Below, piece by piece: positions 15,564 to 28,059 of a stretch of 64,000 bases of DNA. The DNA lies in assembly GCA_963709395.1 (NCBI GenBank), contig CAVPWP010000020.1, positions 186,001-250,000 of the forward strand, given 5' to 3'. Under the pieces are notes generated by a model. It worked only from the letters and a program-made list of their open reading frames with translations. It was not told the DNA's origin and did no database searches. Source of the stretch: CAVPWP01 sp963709395 (GTDB lineage Bacteria; Pseudomonadota; Alphaproteobacteria; Rhodobacterales; Rhodobacteraceae). A program made the position numbers and the translations under genes. Within the stretch, counting starts at the first letter, position 1. Each line of letters starts with the position of its first letter.

Positions 15564-15878
15564 TCAGACCTTGATCTCGACATCCACGCCGGCGGCGAGG
15601 TCGAGCTTCATGAGCGCGTCCACCGTCTGCGGGGTCGGATCGACGATATCGAGAAGACGCTTGTGCGTCCGGATCTCGAACTGTTCGCGCGACTTCTTGT
15701 CGATGTGCGGACCGCGGAGAACCGTGAACTTCTCGATCTTGTTGGGCAGCGGAATCGGGCCGCGGACCTGGGCGCCCGTGCGCTTGGCCGTGTTCACGAT
15801 TTCCTGCGTCGACGCATCGAGCACGCGGTAATCGAAGGCCTTGAGCCGGATGCGGATATTCTGGCTTTGGATTGCCAT
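15564..15878 (-). CDS. rpsJ: 30S ribosomal protein S10
   Basis: S10 works both in the small subunit and, as NusE, in transcription antitermination. The start is ATG 15878 (MAIQSQNIRIRLKAFDYRVL), giving 104 residues; the longer frame upstream runs antiparallel into tuf. The signature RGPIPLPNKIEKFTVLRGPH lies at residues 39-58. It is the first gene of the S10 segment, 71 bp behind tuf. Confidence 0.98.
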   Translation of the reverse strand: MAIQSQNIRIRLKAFDYRVLDASTQEIVNTAKRTGAQVRGPIPLPNKIEKFTVLRGPHIDKKSREQFEIRTHKRLLDIVDPTPQTVDALMKLDLAAGVDVEIKV

Positions 15879-15903
15879 TTTTCTAGCCTTTCGCGATTGA
15901 GAG

Positions 15904-15930
15904 GTGGGGGCGGGCGAACCCGCGCCCCAC
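15904..15930 (-). promoter_or_regulatory. Strong hairpin in the tuf-rpsJ gap
   Basis: The gap of 71 bp contains a nearly perfect GC-rich inverted repeat (GTGGGG...CGGG with CCCG...CCCCAC around a CGAA loop). On the minus strand it is followed by CTCTCAATC, with no T-run, so it is not an ordinary intrinsic terminator. It may stabilise or process the str-operon transcript or attenuate the S10 genes. Confidence 0.4.
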
Positions 15931-15949
15931 GTCGAACCGGTTGCGGTAA

Positions 15950-17125
<1,176 letters not shown>

Positions 17126-17176
17126 GATGGCCTCCTTGAACTTTCGGGCGACGGGGGGTTTTCCCCGCCGGCTGCG

Positions 17177-19300
<2,124 letters not shown>

Positions 19301-19327
19301 GGGAGGTGTGCCTCTAAGAAATGGTAT

Positions 19328-19798
19328 TTACCAGCGGTAGTGGCTGAATGCCTTGTTGGCATCGGCCATCTTGTGGGTGTCTTCACGCTTCTTGACGGCG
19401 GTGCCGCGGCCGTTGACGGCATCGACAAGCTCGCCGGCAAGGCGCTCTTCCATGGTGTTTTCGTTCCGGTTGCGCGATGCGATGATCAGCCAGCGGATCG
19501 CCAGCGCCTCGCGGCGTTCCGGGCGCACCTCGACGGGCACCTGGTAGGTGGCGCCACCAACCCGGCGGGAGCGAACCTCGACCGCGGGCTTGATGTTGTC
19601 GAGCGCCTCGTGGAACACCTCCACCGGGGCGCGCTTCAGCTTCGACTCGACCCGCTCGAAAGCGTTGTAGACGATGCGTTCGGCGACCGACTTCTTGCCG
19701 TCGGTCATCAGGTTGTTCATGAATTTCGTCAGCACCACGTCGCCATACTTGGCGTCGGGGAGGACTTCGCGCTTCTCGGCAGCGTGACGGCGGGACAT
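19328..19798 (-). CDS. rpsG: 30S ribosomal protein S7
   Basis: S7 starts assembly of the head of the small subunit and, in E. coli, regulates the str operon. The 156-residue protein begins MSRRHAAEKREVLPDAKYGD and has the KFMNNLMTDGKKSVAERIVY block at about 25-44. It lies 13 bp behind rpsL. Confidence 0.98.
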   Translation of the reverse strand: MSRRHAAEKREVLPDAKYGDVVLTKFMNNLMTDGKKSVAERIVYNAFERVESKLKRAPVEVFHEALDNIKPAVEVRSRRVGGATYQVPVEVRPERREALAIRWLIIASRNRNENTMEERLAGELVDAVNGRGTAVKKREDTHKMADANKAFSHYRW

Positions 19799-19811
19799 CT
19801 CGTGATTCCTC

Positions 19812-20183
19812 TTACTTCGGACGCTTCGCGCCGTATTTCGAGCGGCGCTGCTTGCGGTCTTTGACGCCCTGGGTGTCGAGCACCCCGCGCAGGATGTGGT
19901 AGCGGACGCCCGGAAGGTCTTTCACCCGGCCGCCGCGGATCAGGACCACCGAGTGCTCCTGAAGGTTGTGGCTTTCGCCGGGGATGTAGCTGATGACCTC
20001 GTAGCCGTTCGTCAGACGCACCTTGGCGACCTTCCGCATGGCCGAGTTCGGCTTCTTCGGCGTCGTCGTGTAGACGCGCGTGCAGACGCCGCGCTTCTGC
20101 GGGCAGCTCTCGAGGTGCATGGACTTCGAGCGTTTGACTTTCGGCTGCCGCGGCTTGCGGATCAGCTGCTGGATCGTGGGCAT
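19812..20183 (-). CDS. rpsL: 30S ribosomal protein S12
   Basis: S12 controls decoding accuracy at the A site. The start is ATG 20183 (MPTIQQLIRKPRQPKVKRSK), giving 123 residues; the in-frame sequence upstream is leader. The segments TTTPKKPNSA (40-49) and GGRVKDLPG are the unmutated forms of the two regions where streptomycin resistance arises. It is the first gene of the long str-S10 unit, with a leader of about 220 nt. Confidence 0.98.
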   Translation of the reverse strand: MPTIQQLIRKPRQPKVKRSKSMHLESCPQKRGVCTRVYTTTPKKPNSAMRKVAKVRLTNGYEVISYIPGESHNLQEHSVVLIRGGRVKDLPGVRYHILRGVLDTQGVKDRKQRRSKYGAKRPK

Positions 20184-20409
20184 TGGGTCTCGTTCCCCGT
20201 GTTGCAACACATCAATGTTCGTGGGGCGCGCGCACCCCGGCTTGGTCGAAGCGTCTTGCGCGTCCGCAAAACGCAAAAACCGCATTCGATCCCCTGTTCG
20301 CGGGATCGACGCGGTGGGCATCCAGAGGATCGGGGCCTGGGGCCCGGATCGTGACCACTTCGGTTCTGTGACAGGGATCGGTCCAAGGACGGAACCCCCG
20401 AGTGCCGGC

Positions 20410-20438
20410 CGTATAGATAAAGTCGCAGGTGGTGTCAA
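20410..20438 (-). promoter_or_regulatory. Candidate strong promoter for rpsL and the str-S10 unit
   Basis: On the minus strand TTGACA (20438-20433) is 17 bases from TATACG (20415-20410). The -35 is consensus. Transcription would begin near 20403, about 220 nt before the rpsL start; the leader is GC-rich and could carry control structures. Confidence 0.7.
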
Positions 20439-20472
20439 CAGGCGGCCCCGGGGCGAATGGGCCCGTCCGGCC

Positions 20473-21387
20473 TCAGCCTGCGTTGCGCGCGTCCGCACCT
20501 GCGAGTCGCAGCTGGCTTCGGGCGACGCGCGCCTCCCGGTAGAGGGTGAAAATGCCGGTCGCGACCACGATGGCGGCACCCACCAGCGTCAGGGTGTCGG
20601 GCCATTCGGCGAAGAACACGAACCCCACGATCAGCGCCACCACAAGACTGGTATAGCGGAAGGGGGCGACGAAGCCGATGTCGCCCACGCGCATGACCAT
20701 GATGCTGAGCAGATATCCCAACATCACGAAGACCCCCGACCCCGCCAGTTGCAAGGCCGCAAGTCCAGAAACCTGGACCCATCCCTCGACGATCGAGGCA
20801 AGTCCCGAAGCGACCCCTACACCGATGGCCGCCACCAGTGCGACACTCATCGACGGCACCGCCGCCGAAAGCCGCCGCGTCGCCAAGTCGCGCAGCGTCA
20901 CTGCCAGGACGGCGGCCAGGACATAGACCGAATAGATCGAAAACCCGTCGCCGCCGGGTCGCACGATCAACATGACCCCGCCAAATCCCACAAGGATCGC
21001 CAGCAGTCGGCGCCACCCGACCGCTTCGCCCAGAAAGACCGCCCCCGCCAGCGTGATCGTCAGCGGCAGCGCCTGGAGAATCGCAGCGACATTTGCGAAT
21101 GGCATGTTGAAAAGCGCCGTCAGGAAGAAGTACGCCGCGGCGATTTCGGCGACGGTCCGGATCGTCACGAGGATCCAGTCACGCCGGGCAAGACGCAGGT
21201 CAAGCCGCCCTGTCATCACAAGGAAACCCAGGATGAGGGCCGACGTGACAAGACCGCGCAGGAACAGCGCCTGCATGAGCGGAAGCTCGTCCGACAGCGC
21301 CTTCATGCAGGCATCGTTCAGCGTGAAGGCGGTCATGCTGCCCACCATCAGAAGCGCGCCGCGCATGTTGTCCGAAAGGGCAGGCAT
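20473..21387 (-). CDS. DMT-superfamily (EamA) transporter
   Basis: A 304-residue inner-membrane protein with about ten hydrophobic segments arranged as two repeats of five, the layout of EamA drug/metabolite transporters. A typical motif is FNMPFANVAAILQALPLTIT at about 93-112, in the fourth segment of the first repeat. The substrate cannot be inferred. It sits between tRNA-Trp (upstream) and the rpsL promoter; in many bacteria rpoBC or nusG-secE genes would be found near here, and they are absent. Confidence 0.9.
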   Translation of the reverse strand: MPALSDNMRGALLMVGSMTAFTLNDACMKALSDELPLMQALFLRGLVTSALILGFLVMTGRLDLRLARRDWILVTIRTVAEIAAAYFFLTALFNMPFANVAAILQALPLTITLAGAVFLGEAVGWRRLLAILVGFGGVMLIVRPGGDGFSIYSVYVLAAVLAVTLRDLATRRLSAAVPSMSVALVAAIGVGVASGLASIVEGWVQVSGLAALQLAGSGVFVMLGYLLSIMVMRVGDIGFVAPFRYTSLVVALIVGFVFFAEWPDTLTLVGAAIVVATGIFTLYREARVARSQLRLAGADARNAG

Positions 21388-21450
21388 TGCCGGGAGCTTT
21401 CAGGGGGCGGGTTCGCCCGCTCGGGGTCCCGCACCGGTGGGAAGGTGGCC

Positions 21451-21526
21451 TGGCAGGGGCGATAGGACTCGAACCTACGACCCTCGGTTTTGGAGACCGA
21501 TGCTCTACCAACTGAGCTACACCCCT
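21451..21526 (-). tRNA. tRNA-Trp (anticodon CCA)
   Basis: Read on the minus strand, the 76-nt sequence starts AGGGGTGTAGCTCAGTTGG and ends with an encoded CCA. The acceptor stem AGGGGTG/CGCCCCT pairs (one G-T), the D arm is GCTC..GAGC, the anticodon arm CGGTCTCCAAAACCG gives CCA, and the T arm has GTAGGTTCGAGTCCTAT. All parts of the cloverleaf are present. Confidence 0.97.
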
Positions 21527-21538
21527 AGGACCGAGGTC

Positions 21539-21567
21539 GGAGTATGAGGTTTGCGGGGCGAAATCAA
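21539..21567 (-). promoter_or_regulatory. Candidate promoter of tRNA-Trp
   Basis: On the minus strand TTGATT (21567-21562) is 17 bases from TACTCC (21544-21539), placing transcription start just before the mature tRNA 5' end at 21526. Confidence 0.5.
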
Positions 21568-21670
21568 GAGCGCTTCTGCGGGCCGGGCGTCCTTGCCCGT
21601 CGGCGGTTTCGGTCTGGAATCCCGTCGCCCCGGACGGCTATGACAGCCCGACCGAAGGACAAGGGATTCG

Positions 21671-22366
21671 ATGCGGCTGCAGGACCTCAGGAAACGGATC
21701 GCCGGAAACGAGTGGCTGAACGACCGGATCGCCGTGATGCTCGCCGCCTATGTCGGCTGGTGCTACCGGACGTCGCGCTGGGAGCGGCAGGGCTTCGACG
21801 ACCTGCGCGCCCATCTTGCCACCGGCGAACCGGCGGTGATGGTGCTGTGGCATCAGCGCCTGATCATGGCGCCGTTCCTTTTCGACATGGAGCTTGGGCG
21901 CATCTGCTCGCTGACCAGCACGGCGCGAGCGGGACGGATGGCAGGCCGAATTCTCGGCAAGTTCGGCTTCGAGACGATCGCCATGGCCAGCAACAAGCGC
22001 CACGTGGCCCTGTCCCGTGCCGTCCTGTCGCGGATGAAGGACGGCGTTTCGGTCGGGATCGCCACGGATGGGGCGCAGGGGCCGGCGCGGGTCTCGAAGA
22101 CCTTTCCCGTCGTGTGGGCGCGCTCCTCGGGCCAGCCAATTTTCGTGGTCGCCTACGCCGGGCGGCGCTGCATCACCCTGCCCACATGGGACCGGATGAT
22201 GCTGCCCCTGCCCTTCACGCGGGGCGCGCTCTTGGTGCGACGCTTCGCGCACGAGGTGCCGAGGAAGATGACCGAGGACGAAACCGAGGCCCTGCGCGCC
22301 ATCCTCGACACCGAGCTCGACGCGCTGACCGACGAAGCCGACAGGATCGCCGGGCGGCGGACCTAG
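21671..22366 (+). CDS. DUF374 lysophospholipid-acyltransferase-like protein
   Basis: A 231-residue protein with the HxxxxD-related motif WHQRLIMAPF at about 59-68 and the DGAQGPARV motif at about 135-143, both typical of the DUF374 branch of the glycerolipid acyltransferase superfamily. Members are thought to act on lipid A or phospholipid precursors at the inner membrane; the exact substrate is unknown. The ATG has AAGGGA upstream. Its TAG overlaps the stop of the convergent acetyltransferase gene. Confidence 0.85.
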   Translation: MRLQDLRKRIAGNEWLNDRIAVMLAAYVGWCYRTSRWERQGFDDLRAHLATGEPAVMVLWHQRLIMAPFLFDMELGRICSLTSTARAGRMAGRILGKFGFETIAMASNKRHVALSRAVLSRMKDGVSVGIATDGAQGPARVSKTFPVVWARSSGQPIFVVAYAGRRCITLPTWDRMMLPLPFTRGALLVRRFAHEVPRKMTEDETEALRAILDTELDALTDEADRIAGRRT

Positions 22367-23004
22367 GCGCGCAGACGCGCCAGCGCCTCGGCATCGCCGT
22401 TGCACAGCGCCTCCTGCGCGGCGAGGATGCGGTCGATCGGCCAGTCCCACCACCGCAGCGCCACAAGCAGGTCCACGACGTCGCGCGAAAAGCGCGGACG
22501 CAGGACACGCGCCGGGTTGCCCGCGACGATGGTGTAGGGCGGAATCGTGCCGCCCACGACGGCCCCGGCACCGACAATCACGCCGTCGCCGATCCGCGCC
22601 CCGGGAAGGATGCGCGCGCCCTGGCCGATCCAGACATCGTTGCCGATCACCGTGTCGGGGCCGGGGCCGGGTACCGAGGACGCATCGCCGCCAAAGATGA
22701 AGAACGGGAACGAGGTGAAGCCGTCGTGCCGGTGATTGGCCGAAGAGGTGATGATCTGCACGCCGTCCGCGATCTGGCAGAACCGCCCGATCACCAGCCG
22801 TTCGGGGCTGAAGTCGAAGAGATAGGGCGCCAGACGCGCCGCCCAGTCGTCGGGCGGATCAAACGCGCTGGCATAGCTGTAGTCGCCGATTTCCATTCGC
22901 GGATGGTCGATCACGGCGTTGAGGAAGACGGTGCCGGCATGGGTCGTGCCATCGGGCAACACTACCGGGTGACAGGTGTCAGGAGTCGGAAATTCTCCGG
23001 GCAT
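22363..23004 (-). CDS. Hexapeptide-repeat acetyltransferase, CatB/xenobiotic acyltransferase type
   Basis: A 213-residue protein of the left-handed beta-helix acetyltransferases. The middle part has isoleucine-rich hexapeptide repeats (VIGNDVWIGQGARILPGARI at about 117-136) and the likely catalytic His in ITSSANHRHDGFTS, followed by the C-terminal segment NPARVLRPRFS typical of the CatB/Vat group. The acceptor could be an amino-sugar or an antibiotic; it cannot be told from sequence. ATG 23004 is preferred over a TTG five codons upstream. Confidence 0.85.
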   Translation of the reverse strand: MPGEFPTPDTCHPVVLPDGTTHAGTVFLNAVIDHPRMEIGDYSYASAFDPPDDWAARLAPYLFDFSPERLVIGRFCQIADGVQIITSSANHRHDGFTSFPFFIFGGDASSVPGPGPDTVIGNDVWIGQGARILPGARIGDGVIVGAGAVVGGTIPPYTIVAGNPARVLRPRFSRDVVDLLVALRWWDWPIDRILAAQEALCNGDAEALARLRA

Positions 23005-23103
23005 GGGCAGACCTCGCAATCAGGCTGAAACTAGGGGGTTCAGTACGCGGTCTTGTCCATCTCGCCCTCCACCGGACACGTTGGTCATAGCGGAATCGGT
23101 CCG

Positions 23104-23138
23104 GAAACGAAAGAACCGCGCGGTCGCCCGCGCGGTTC
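23104..23138 (-). terminator. Intrinsic terminator behind the second tuf gene
   Basis: A 10-bp perfect stem (GAACCGCGCG 23113-23122 with CGCGCGGTTC 23129-23138) is followed on the minus strand by CTTTCGTTTCC. It lies about 100 bp beyond the tuf stop, with the relic tuf end in between. Confidence 0.8.
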
Positions 23139-23165
23139 CCTGTGCCCTTCCGGCGAACTGTCGGA

Positions 23166-23205
23166 TCATTCGATGATCTTCGACACATCCGGCGCCGGTC
23201 GCGTC
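23166..23205 (-). pseudogene. Relic copy of a tuf 3' end
   Basis: On the minus strand bases 23186-23166 spell codons for Val-Ser-Lys-Ile-Ile-Glu-stop, the last residues of EF-Tu. The match continues upstream with small gaps (TCCGGCGCCG) and follows copy 1 more closely than copy 2. It lies exactly 72 bases (24 codons) beyond the stop of tuf copy 2, in the same frame, and ahead of the terminator. A 7-bp hairpin (23201-23223) sits between them. It looks like a leftover of recombination between tuf copies; it is not expected to be translated by itself. Confidence 0.7.
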
Positions 23206-23237
23206 CGCGATTTGCACGGACGCGCTCGTTTCCGAGA

Positions 23238-24413
<1,176 letters not shown>

Positions 24414-24460
24414 CGCCTGATTCAGCCCTTTGCGAAGTGTGGTGGATAAATATCGCGCGC

Positions 24461-24489
24461 CGCATACCGGCCCGCAGGAGGAAAATCAA
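24461..24489 (-). promoter_or_regulatory. Candidate promoter of the second tuf gene
   Basis: On the minus strand TTGATT (24489-24484) is 17 bases from TATGCG (24466-24461). The leader to the ATG would be about 40 nt. Confidence 0.5.
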
Positions 24490-24527
24490 GCGGCAGTTGC
24501 CCCCGGATACGTCCGTCAGCGCCCGTT

Positions 24528-25157
24528 TCAGCGCCCGGTCGCGGCCTCGAGCGCGGCTTCGGCCGCGGGCCGCTGGGACGATTCGATTTCCTCGCCGAAC
24601 GGCACACGGACCTGGCCGGGCTTCGGGGTGAACCATTCCTCGTTCTCGCGCAGCCAGTCCTCGATCTGGCGCGCGGCGTTGGCGGCGATGTTGTCGATCT
24701 GCTCCTGCCGCTCGCGGGTCAGGCCCGAACCGAGGATCGGCACCGTATTCTCGAACCCTTCGCCGACGACCAGTCGCTTGGGTTCTTCGTTCAGCCGCTG
24801 TCGCGTCGAATTGTCGAAGACGTTGACCTCGAGCACCATGTTCGACTGCGGGGTGTAGATGAGCGGGACGCCCGGCAGGGCAAGCACGGCCGCGCCGATG
24901 AAGATGCCGATATGGTACAGGCCATCGCCGTCGAACCGGCCCAGCCGCTGCTGGATGGCGTTCTGCATCGCCAGTTCCAGTTCCTCTTCGTTGAGAGCGC
25001 GCGTGAACGGTCCGGCCTGAACCTCGTCGGCGATGACGATGTTGTGGCCAAGGCGGAAATCGCCCAGCGGCTCGTCGCTCATCTCGGACGACGAGGTGCA
25101 GGCCCCGAGCAGAACCATGGTTCCCGCCAACGCCAGACCTGTTGCCTTGAAGGCCAT
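24528..25157 (-). CDS. Lipoprotein of unknown function
   Basis: A 209-residue protein whose N-terminus is a lipoprotein signal: a basic start, a hydrophobic stretch and the lipobox LLGAC, with Cys19 as the lipidated residue. Acidic Ser-rich sequence follows. The mature protein has one hydrophobic segment (GIFIGAAVLALPGVPLIYTP), which could be buried or membrane-associated, and a C-terminal helix EDWLRENEEWF. The start is ATG 25157 with AAGGAAC upstream; a longer frame would hide the signal. I do not recognise a family with assigned function. Confidence 0.8.
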   Translation of the reverse strand: MAFKATGLALAGTMVLLGACTSSSEMSDEPLGDFRLGHNIVIADEVQAGPFTRALNEEELELAMQNAIQQRLGRFDGDGLYHIGIFIGAAVLALPGVPLIYTPQSNMVLEVNVFDNSTRQRLNEEPKRLVVGEGFENTVPILGSGLTRERQEQIDNIAANAARQIEDWLRENEEWFTPKPGQVRVPFGEEIESSQRPAAEAALEAATGR

Positions 25158-25225
25158 GCCAACCGTTCCTTCTTGTCGCTGCGGCCCGCGCTTAGCGCAG
25201 CCACGGTCCTGCCGCAAGCGCACCC

Positions 25226-26320
25226 CTAGTCACAGATCCGCCGGAGCGCCGCCCAGCCAGCGGGATCGAGCGCCGGCGTGAACGCCGCATCGGCGGCCTC
25301 GGCAGCCGCGCGGGCCCCGGCGATGCGGTCCCCCAGCGCCGGATGCGACAGGAAATGCTCGACCAGACCCGGAACATCGCCGCCGTCCTCGGCCAAGGTC
25401 GCAAAGAGATCGGCCAGCGCGTCGGGACGAATGCCCGCCTCGATCAGGGTGGCATGAGCGAAGAGGTCCGCCGCCGCCTCGGCCTCGCGGGTGTAGGCGG
25501 CCTGAATCAGACGTTCGGTGAGAAACAGAACCGCGGCACCGCCCGCGAAATCCCCGAAGAGAAGCCCGAGGACACCGATCGACCCGGCCGAACGCAGGGC
25601 GATGCGCACCGGATCGCGGGCGACCACATGGCCCAGTTCATGGGCGAAGACCGCGGCGACCTCATCGGGACTTCGGGCCGCGTCGATCAGGCCGCGGAAG
25701 AAGACGATATGCCCGCCGGGGAGGGCGAATGCGTTGACCAGTTCGTGATCCAGAACCGTCACCGTCAGCTCGTAGGGCAACGCAAGGTCGCCCGTGACAC
25801 GCGCCCGGATGCCGTCGAGGGCGGCCAGACCCTCCCTGTCGCTGCAAATCGACAGCCCGCCAATCCCACCGTCGTCTAGCGCCGCGCGCACCTGTTCCAG
25901 CGTCGCGTCGCCAAGCGCCTGTTCGCCCTGCGCGGGCAGGATCGTGGCAAGCTGGTCGGCAAGGATCGGCACCAGCACGAAGAGGATGAGCGCCACCGAC
26001 GCGATCGCACCCATGCCCCAGAGGCCAACCCGGCGCAGGCCGCGAACCGGCGGCGGGCGGTGAAGGTGGGGGGCGCTGTCCCGCAGGCGACGCGCCATGT
26101 CGTCGTCAGGAAGGTAGAGGCGCGACAGCGGCTCGGACACCGATGTGAGAACAAGGCCACCGGCAGGCGGTACATCGCGCGGGCTGCGCAGATCGTCGAG
26201 GCGCCAGTGGCGAACCGGCGCCTCGGGCGCGGCGATGCGCAGGCCGTCTTCAAGACTGACCTCGGCCCGCTGGATCCGGGCGCTGCGACCATCGACGAAA
26301 TCGGCGAAGACCGGGCTCAT
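25226..26320 (-). CDS. M48-family membrane metalloprotease
   Basis: A 364-residue zinc protease. An N-terminal soluble part of about 100 residues is followed by a membrane segment (about 99-121) and the catalytic domain with HELGH at 227-231 and the downstream EAEAAADLFA motif that supplies the third zinc ligand. This resembles HtpX/BepA/Oma1-type proteases acting in envelope quality control. The ATG overlaps the DUF898 stop by four bases, so the two proteins are made together; the soluble N-terminal region is unusual among short M48 enzymes and may bind the partner. Confidence 0.9.
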   Translation of the reverse strand: MSPVFADFVDGRSARIQRAEVSLEDGLRIAAPEAPVRHWRLDDLRSPRDVPPAGGLVLTSVSEPLSRLYLPDDDMARRLRDSAPHLHRPPPVRGLRRVGLWGMGAIASVALILFVLVPILADQLATILPAQGEQALGDATLEQVRAALDDGGIGGLSICSDREGLAALDGIRARVTGDLALPYELTVTVLDHELVNAFALPGGHIVFFRGLIDAARSPDEVAAVFAHELGHVVARDPVRIALRSAGSIGVLGLLFGDFAGGAAVLFLTERLIQAAYTREAEAAADLFAHATLIEAGIRPDALADLFATLAEDGGDVPGLVEHFLSHPALGDRIAGARAAAEAADAAFTPALDPAGWAALRRICD

Positions 26321-27495
26321 ATCGCCGCCCCGAGATCGAGCGCTTCGGCGAATCCTTCGGCTTCGGCGTGTTCGTCGCGCGCGCGCTGGCGCACCCCGGC
26401 AATGGCCGGAGCGCCAGTGATCGCCAGCGTCTCGGCATAGTGCTCCCACACCGGCAGGGTGATGAAGACCTGGCGCAGAACCTGCCACATCAGGAAGAGA
26501 GACAGGTAGGCAAGCGCCACCATGCCGACCAGAAACCCGACCGGCAGATCGGACATCGCCGCGTCGAACTCGGTCACGCCCGGCCCCTGAAACGCGACCA
26601 GAGACCCCGCAAGCGCCCCGGCAAGGACTGTGACAAGCCCGCCAAGAAGGAGGCCGATGATCAGGTTGCCGACAAGGTGAATCCCGAGGATCCGACCGAC
26701 GCGGGGGGCCGAGGCAAAGGCGACCCCGCCTGCGCGCTTGGCGTTCGTCAGGATCGCGAAGCTTCTGACCCGGTAGTGCAGGAGACCGTAGAAGAACAGC
26801 GGCACCGTGGCCATCAGGAGAAAGAGCCAGCCCGGCGAACCAAGGGCCGCCGCCGCGGCGACGGCGGCCGTAGACACCACGCTGAAGATAAGCGGACGCG
26901 CGGCCGGGTAGAGCATGGTCCAGCGCCCGCCCTGTTCAAGCTTCAGGTCGCCGAACCAGGTCCGGTCGGTCCGGTATTTCTCGAGGAAGAAGGTCATCCG
27001 CGGCCAGAGGAGTCCCAGCGACAGGATCGTCACCAGCCAGTGCGCCATCGCCCTCCAGGCATAGCCCCACGCGCCGGGGTCGAGACCGAACCGGATACCC
27101 CGCCAGCGGGTGCGCGCCAGAACATAGCGGCGCGCCCGATAGGCGGCATAGAACCACAACGGGACAAGGCCCGCGAAGGACAGCAGATAGGCGACGCCGG
27201 CGGTCTCGAACAACGACAGGCTTGCGAACATCAGGATCAGGTTCACGACGCCGATGTAGAAGGCCAGGATGACCACGGCCATGAGAAACCCCACAAGCTT
27301 CTCGACCGGTTGCCCCACGTATTCGAGCGGCATCCCGCCGGGACGAACGGACGACCAGAAGTAGCGGCGCAGGCGCGTCTTCATCCAGAAGCGATAGACG
27401 CCCAGCGTCAGCACGGTCAGGACGCCGGTTTTCAGACCCAGCCAGAACAGCGGGCCGCGCTGACCCGTGAAGGTGGTGGAAAGACGATCGATCAC
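26317..27495 (-). CDS. DUF898 (YjgN-like) membrane protein
   Basis: A 392-residue polytopic membrane protein with about eight hydrophobic segments and the DUF898 features: start with FTGQRGPLFWLGLKTGVLTV, the LGVYRFWMKTRLRRYFW motif at about 31-47, and a repeat of the same style (SLGLLWPRMTFFLEKYR) further on. Function is unknown. DUF898 genes are recurrently followed by an M48 protease gene, as here, which suggests a joint role in the envelope. Confidence 0.88.
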   Translation of the reverse strand: MIDRLSTTFTGQRGPLFWLGLKTGVLTVLTLGVYRFWMKTRLRRYFWSSVRPGGMPLEYVGQPVEKLVGFLMAVVILAFYIGVVNLILMFASLSLFETAGVAYLLSFAGLVPLWFYAAYRARRYVLARTRWRGIRFGLDPGAWGYAWRAMAHWLVTILSLGLLWPRMTFFLEKYRTDRTWFGDLKLEQGGRWTMLYPAARPLIFSVVSTAAVAAAAALGSPGWLFLLMATVPLFFYGLLHYRVRSFAILTNAKRAGGVAFASAPRVGRILGIHLVGNLIIGLLLGGLVTVLAGALAGSLVAFQGPGVTEFDAAMSDLPVGFLVGMVALAYLSLFLMWQVLRQVFITLPVWEHYAETLAITGAPAIAGVRQRARDEHAEAEGFAEALDLGAAI

Positions 27496-27522
27496 CGGGG
27501 AATCCTGCGCCGACTGGCCGGA

Positions 27523-28059
27523 TCAGTAAAGACCGGATTGCCGTCTTCCGGGGGCCGTCAATTCCCCGCTTTGCGCGGCCCGGAGGCGCCCGGCCAGAAT
27601 CTGCGCGATGGCGTAGATCAGGTCGCAGGACCAGGCGGGATTTGCCGCCCGGAACGCATCGAACGACGCATGAGAAAGGCGGAACACTGTCGACGGCCCT
27701 TTCGACCAGACGCTCGCCGTGCGACCGCATGCGCTGAGAAATGCCACCTCGCCGACGATAGAGCCCGGCCCGACCTGAAACCCCGGCGCGATCGAGAAGC
27801 TCGTCATCTGCGGGACGGAAACCTCGAGGACGCCGTTCACGACGAAGTAAAGGTCATCGCCAGCATGATCACGCGCGATCAGGATATCGCCGTTGCCAAG
27901 GGTCACGATCTCCGCCGAGGCCAGAAGCATCTGCCAAGTCGCCGCGTCCCAATGCGCGAGACCCAGGGCATCCTCGCTGTCCGAACGATTGGTCACAGCG
28001 GCTGCAAGAGCGGCGATCAGGCCCGAGCGTTCGGTGGTGTCGTCCTCAGATCCCGGCAA
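27523..28059 (-). CDS. Cyclic-nucleotide-binding-domain protein without DNA-binding domain
   Basis: The likely start is TTG 28059, with GGAGAT six bases upstream, giving 178 residues; the longer frame lies inside the upstream gene. The protein has one cNMP-binding jelly roll (GDILIARDHAGDDLYFVVNG, then the GPGSIVGEVAFLSACGRTAS phosphate-binding cassette) and nothing after it but a helix and short tail, so it has no Crp-type HTH. The cassette GEVAFLSACGRTAS lacks the usual PRSA order but keeps Glu and Arg. It overlaps the AEC transporter gene by 14 bases and may regulate it or a partner protein. Confidence 0.8.
   Translation of the reverse strand: MPGSEDDTTERSGLIAALAAAVTNRSDSEDALGLAHWDAATWQMLLASAEIVTLGNGDILIARDHAGDDLYFVVNGVLEVSVPQMTSFSIAPGFQVGPGSIVGEVAFLSACGRTASVWSKGPSTVFRLSHASFDAFRAANPAWSCDLIYAIAQILAGRLRAAQSGELTAPGRRQSGLY

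Noticed and set aside
20184..20409. A riboswitch or leader gene in the 220-nt rpsL leader.
   Set aside because: I could not find a leader peptide, known aptamer pattern or terminator-like hairpin there by eye.
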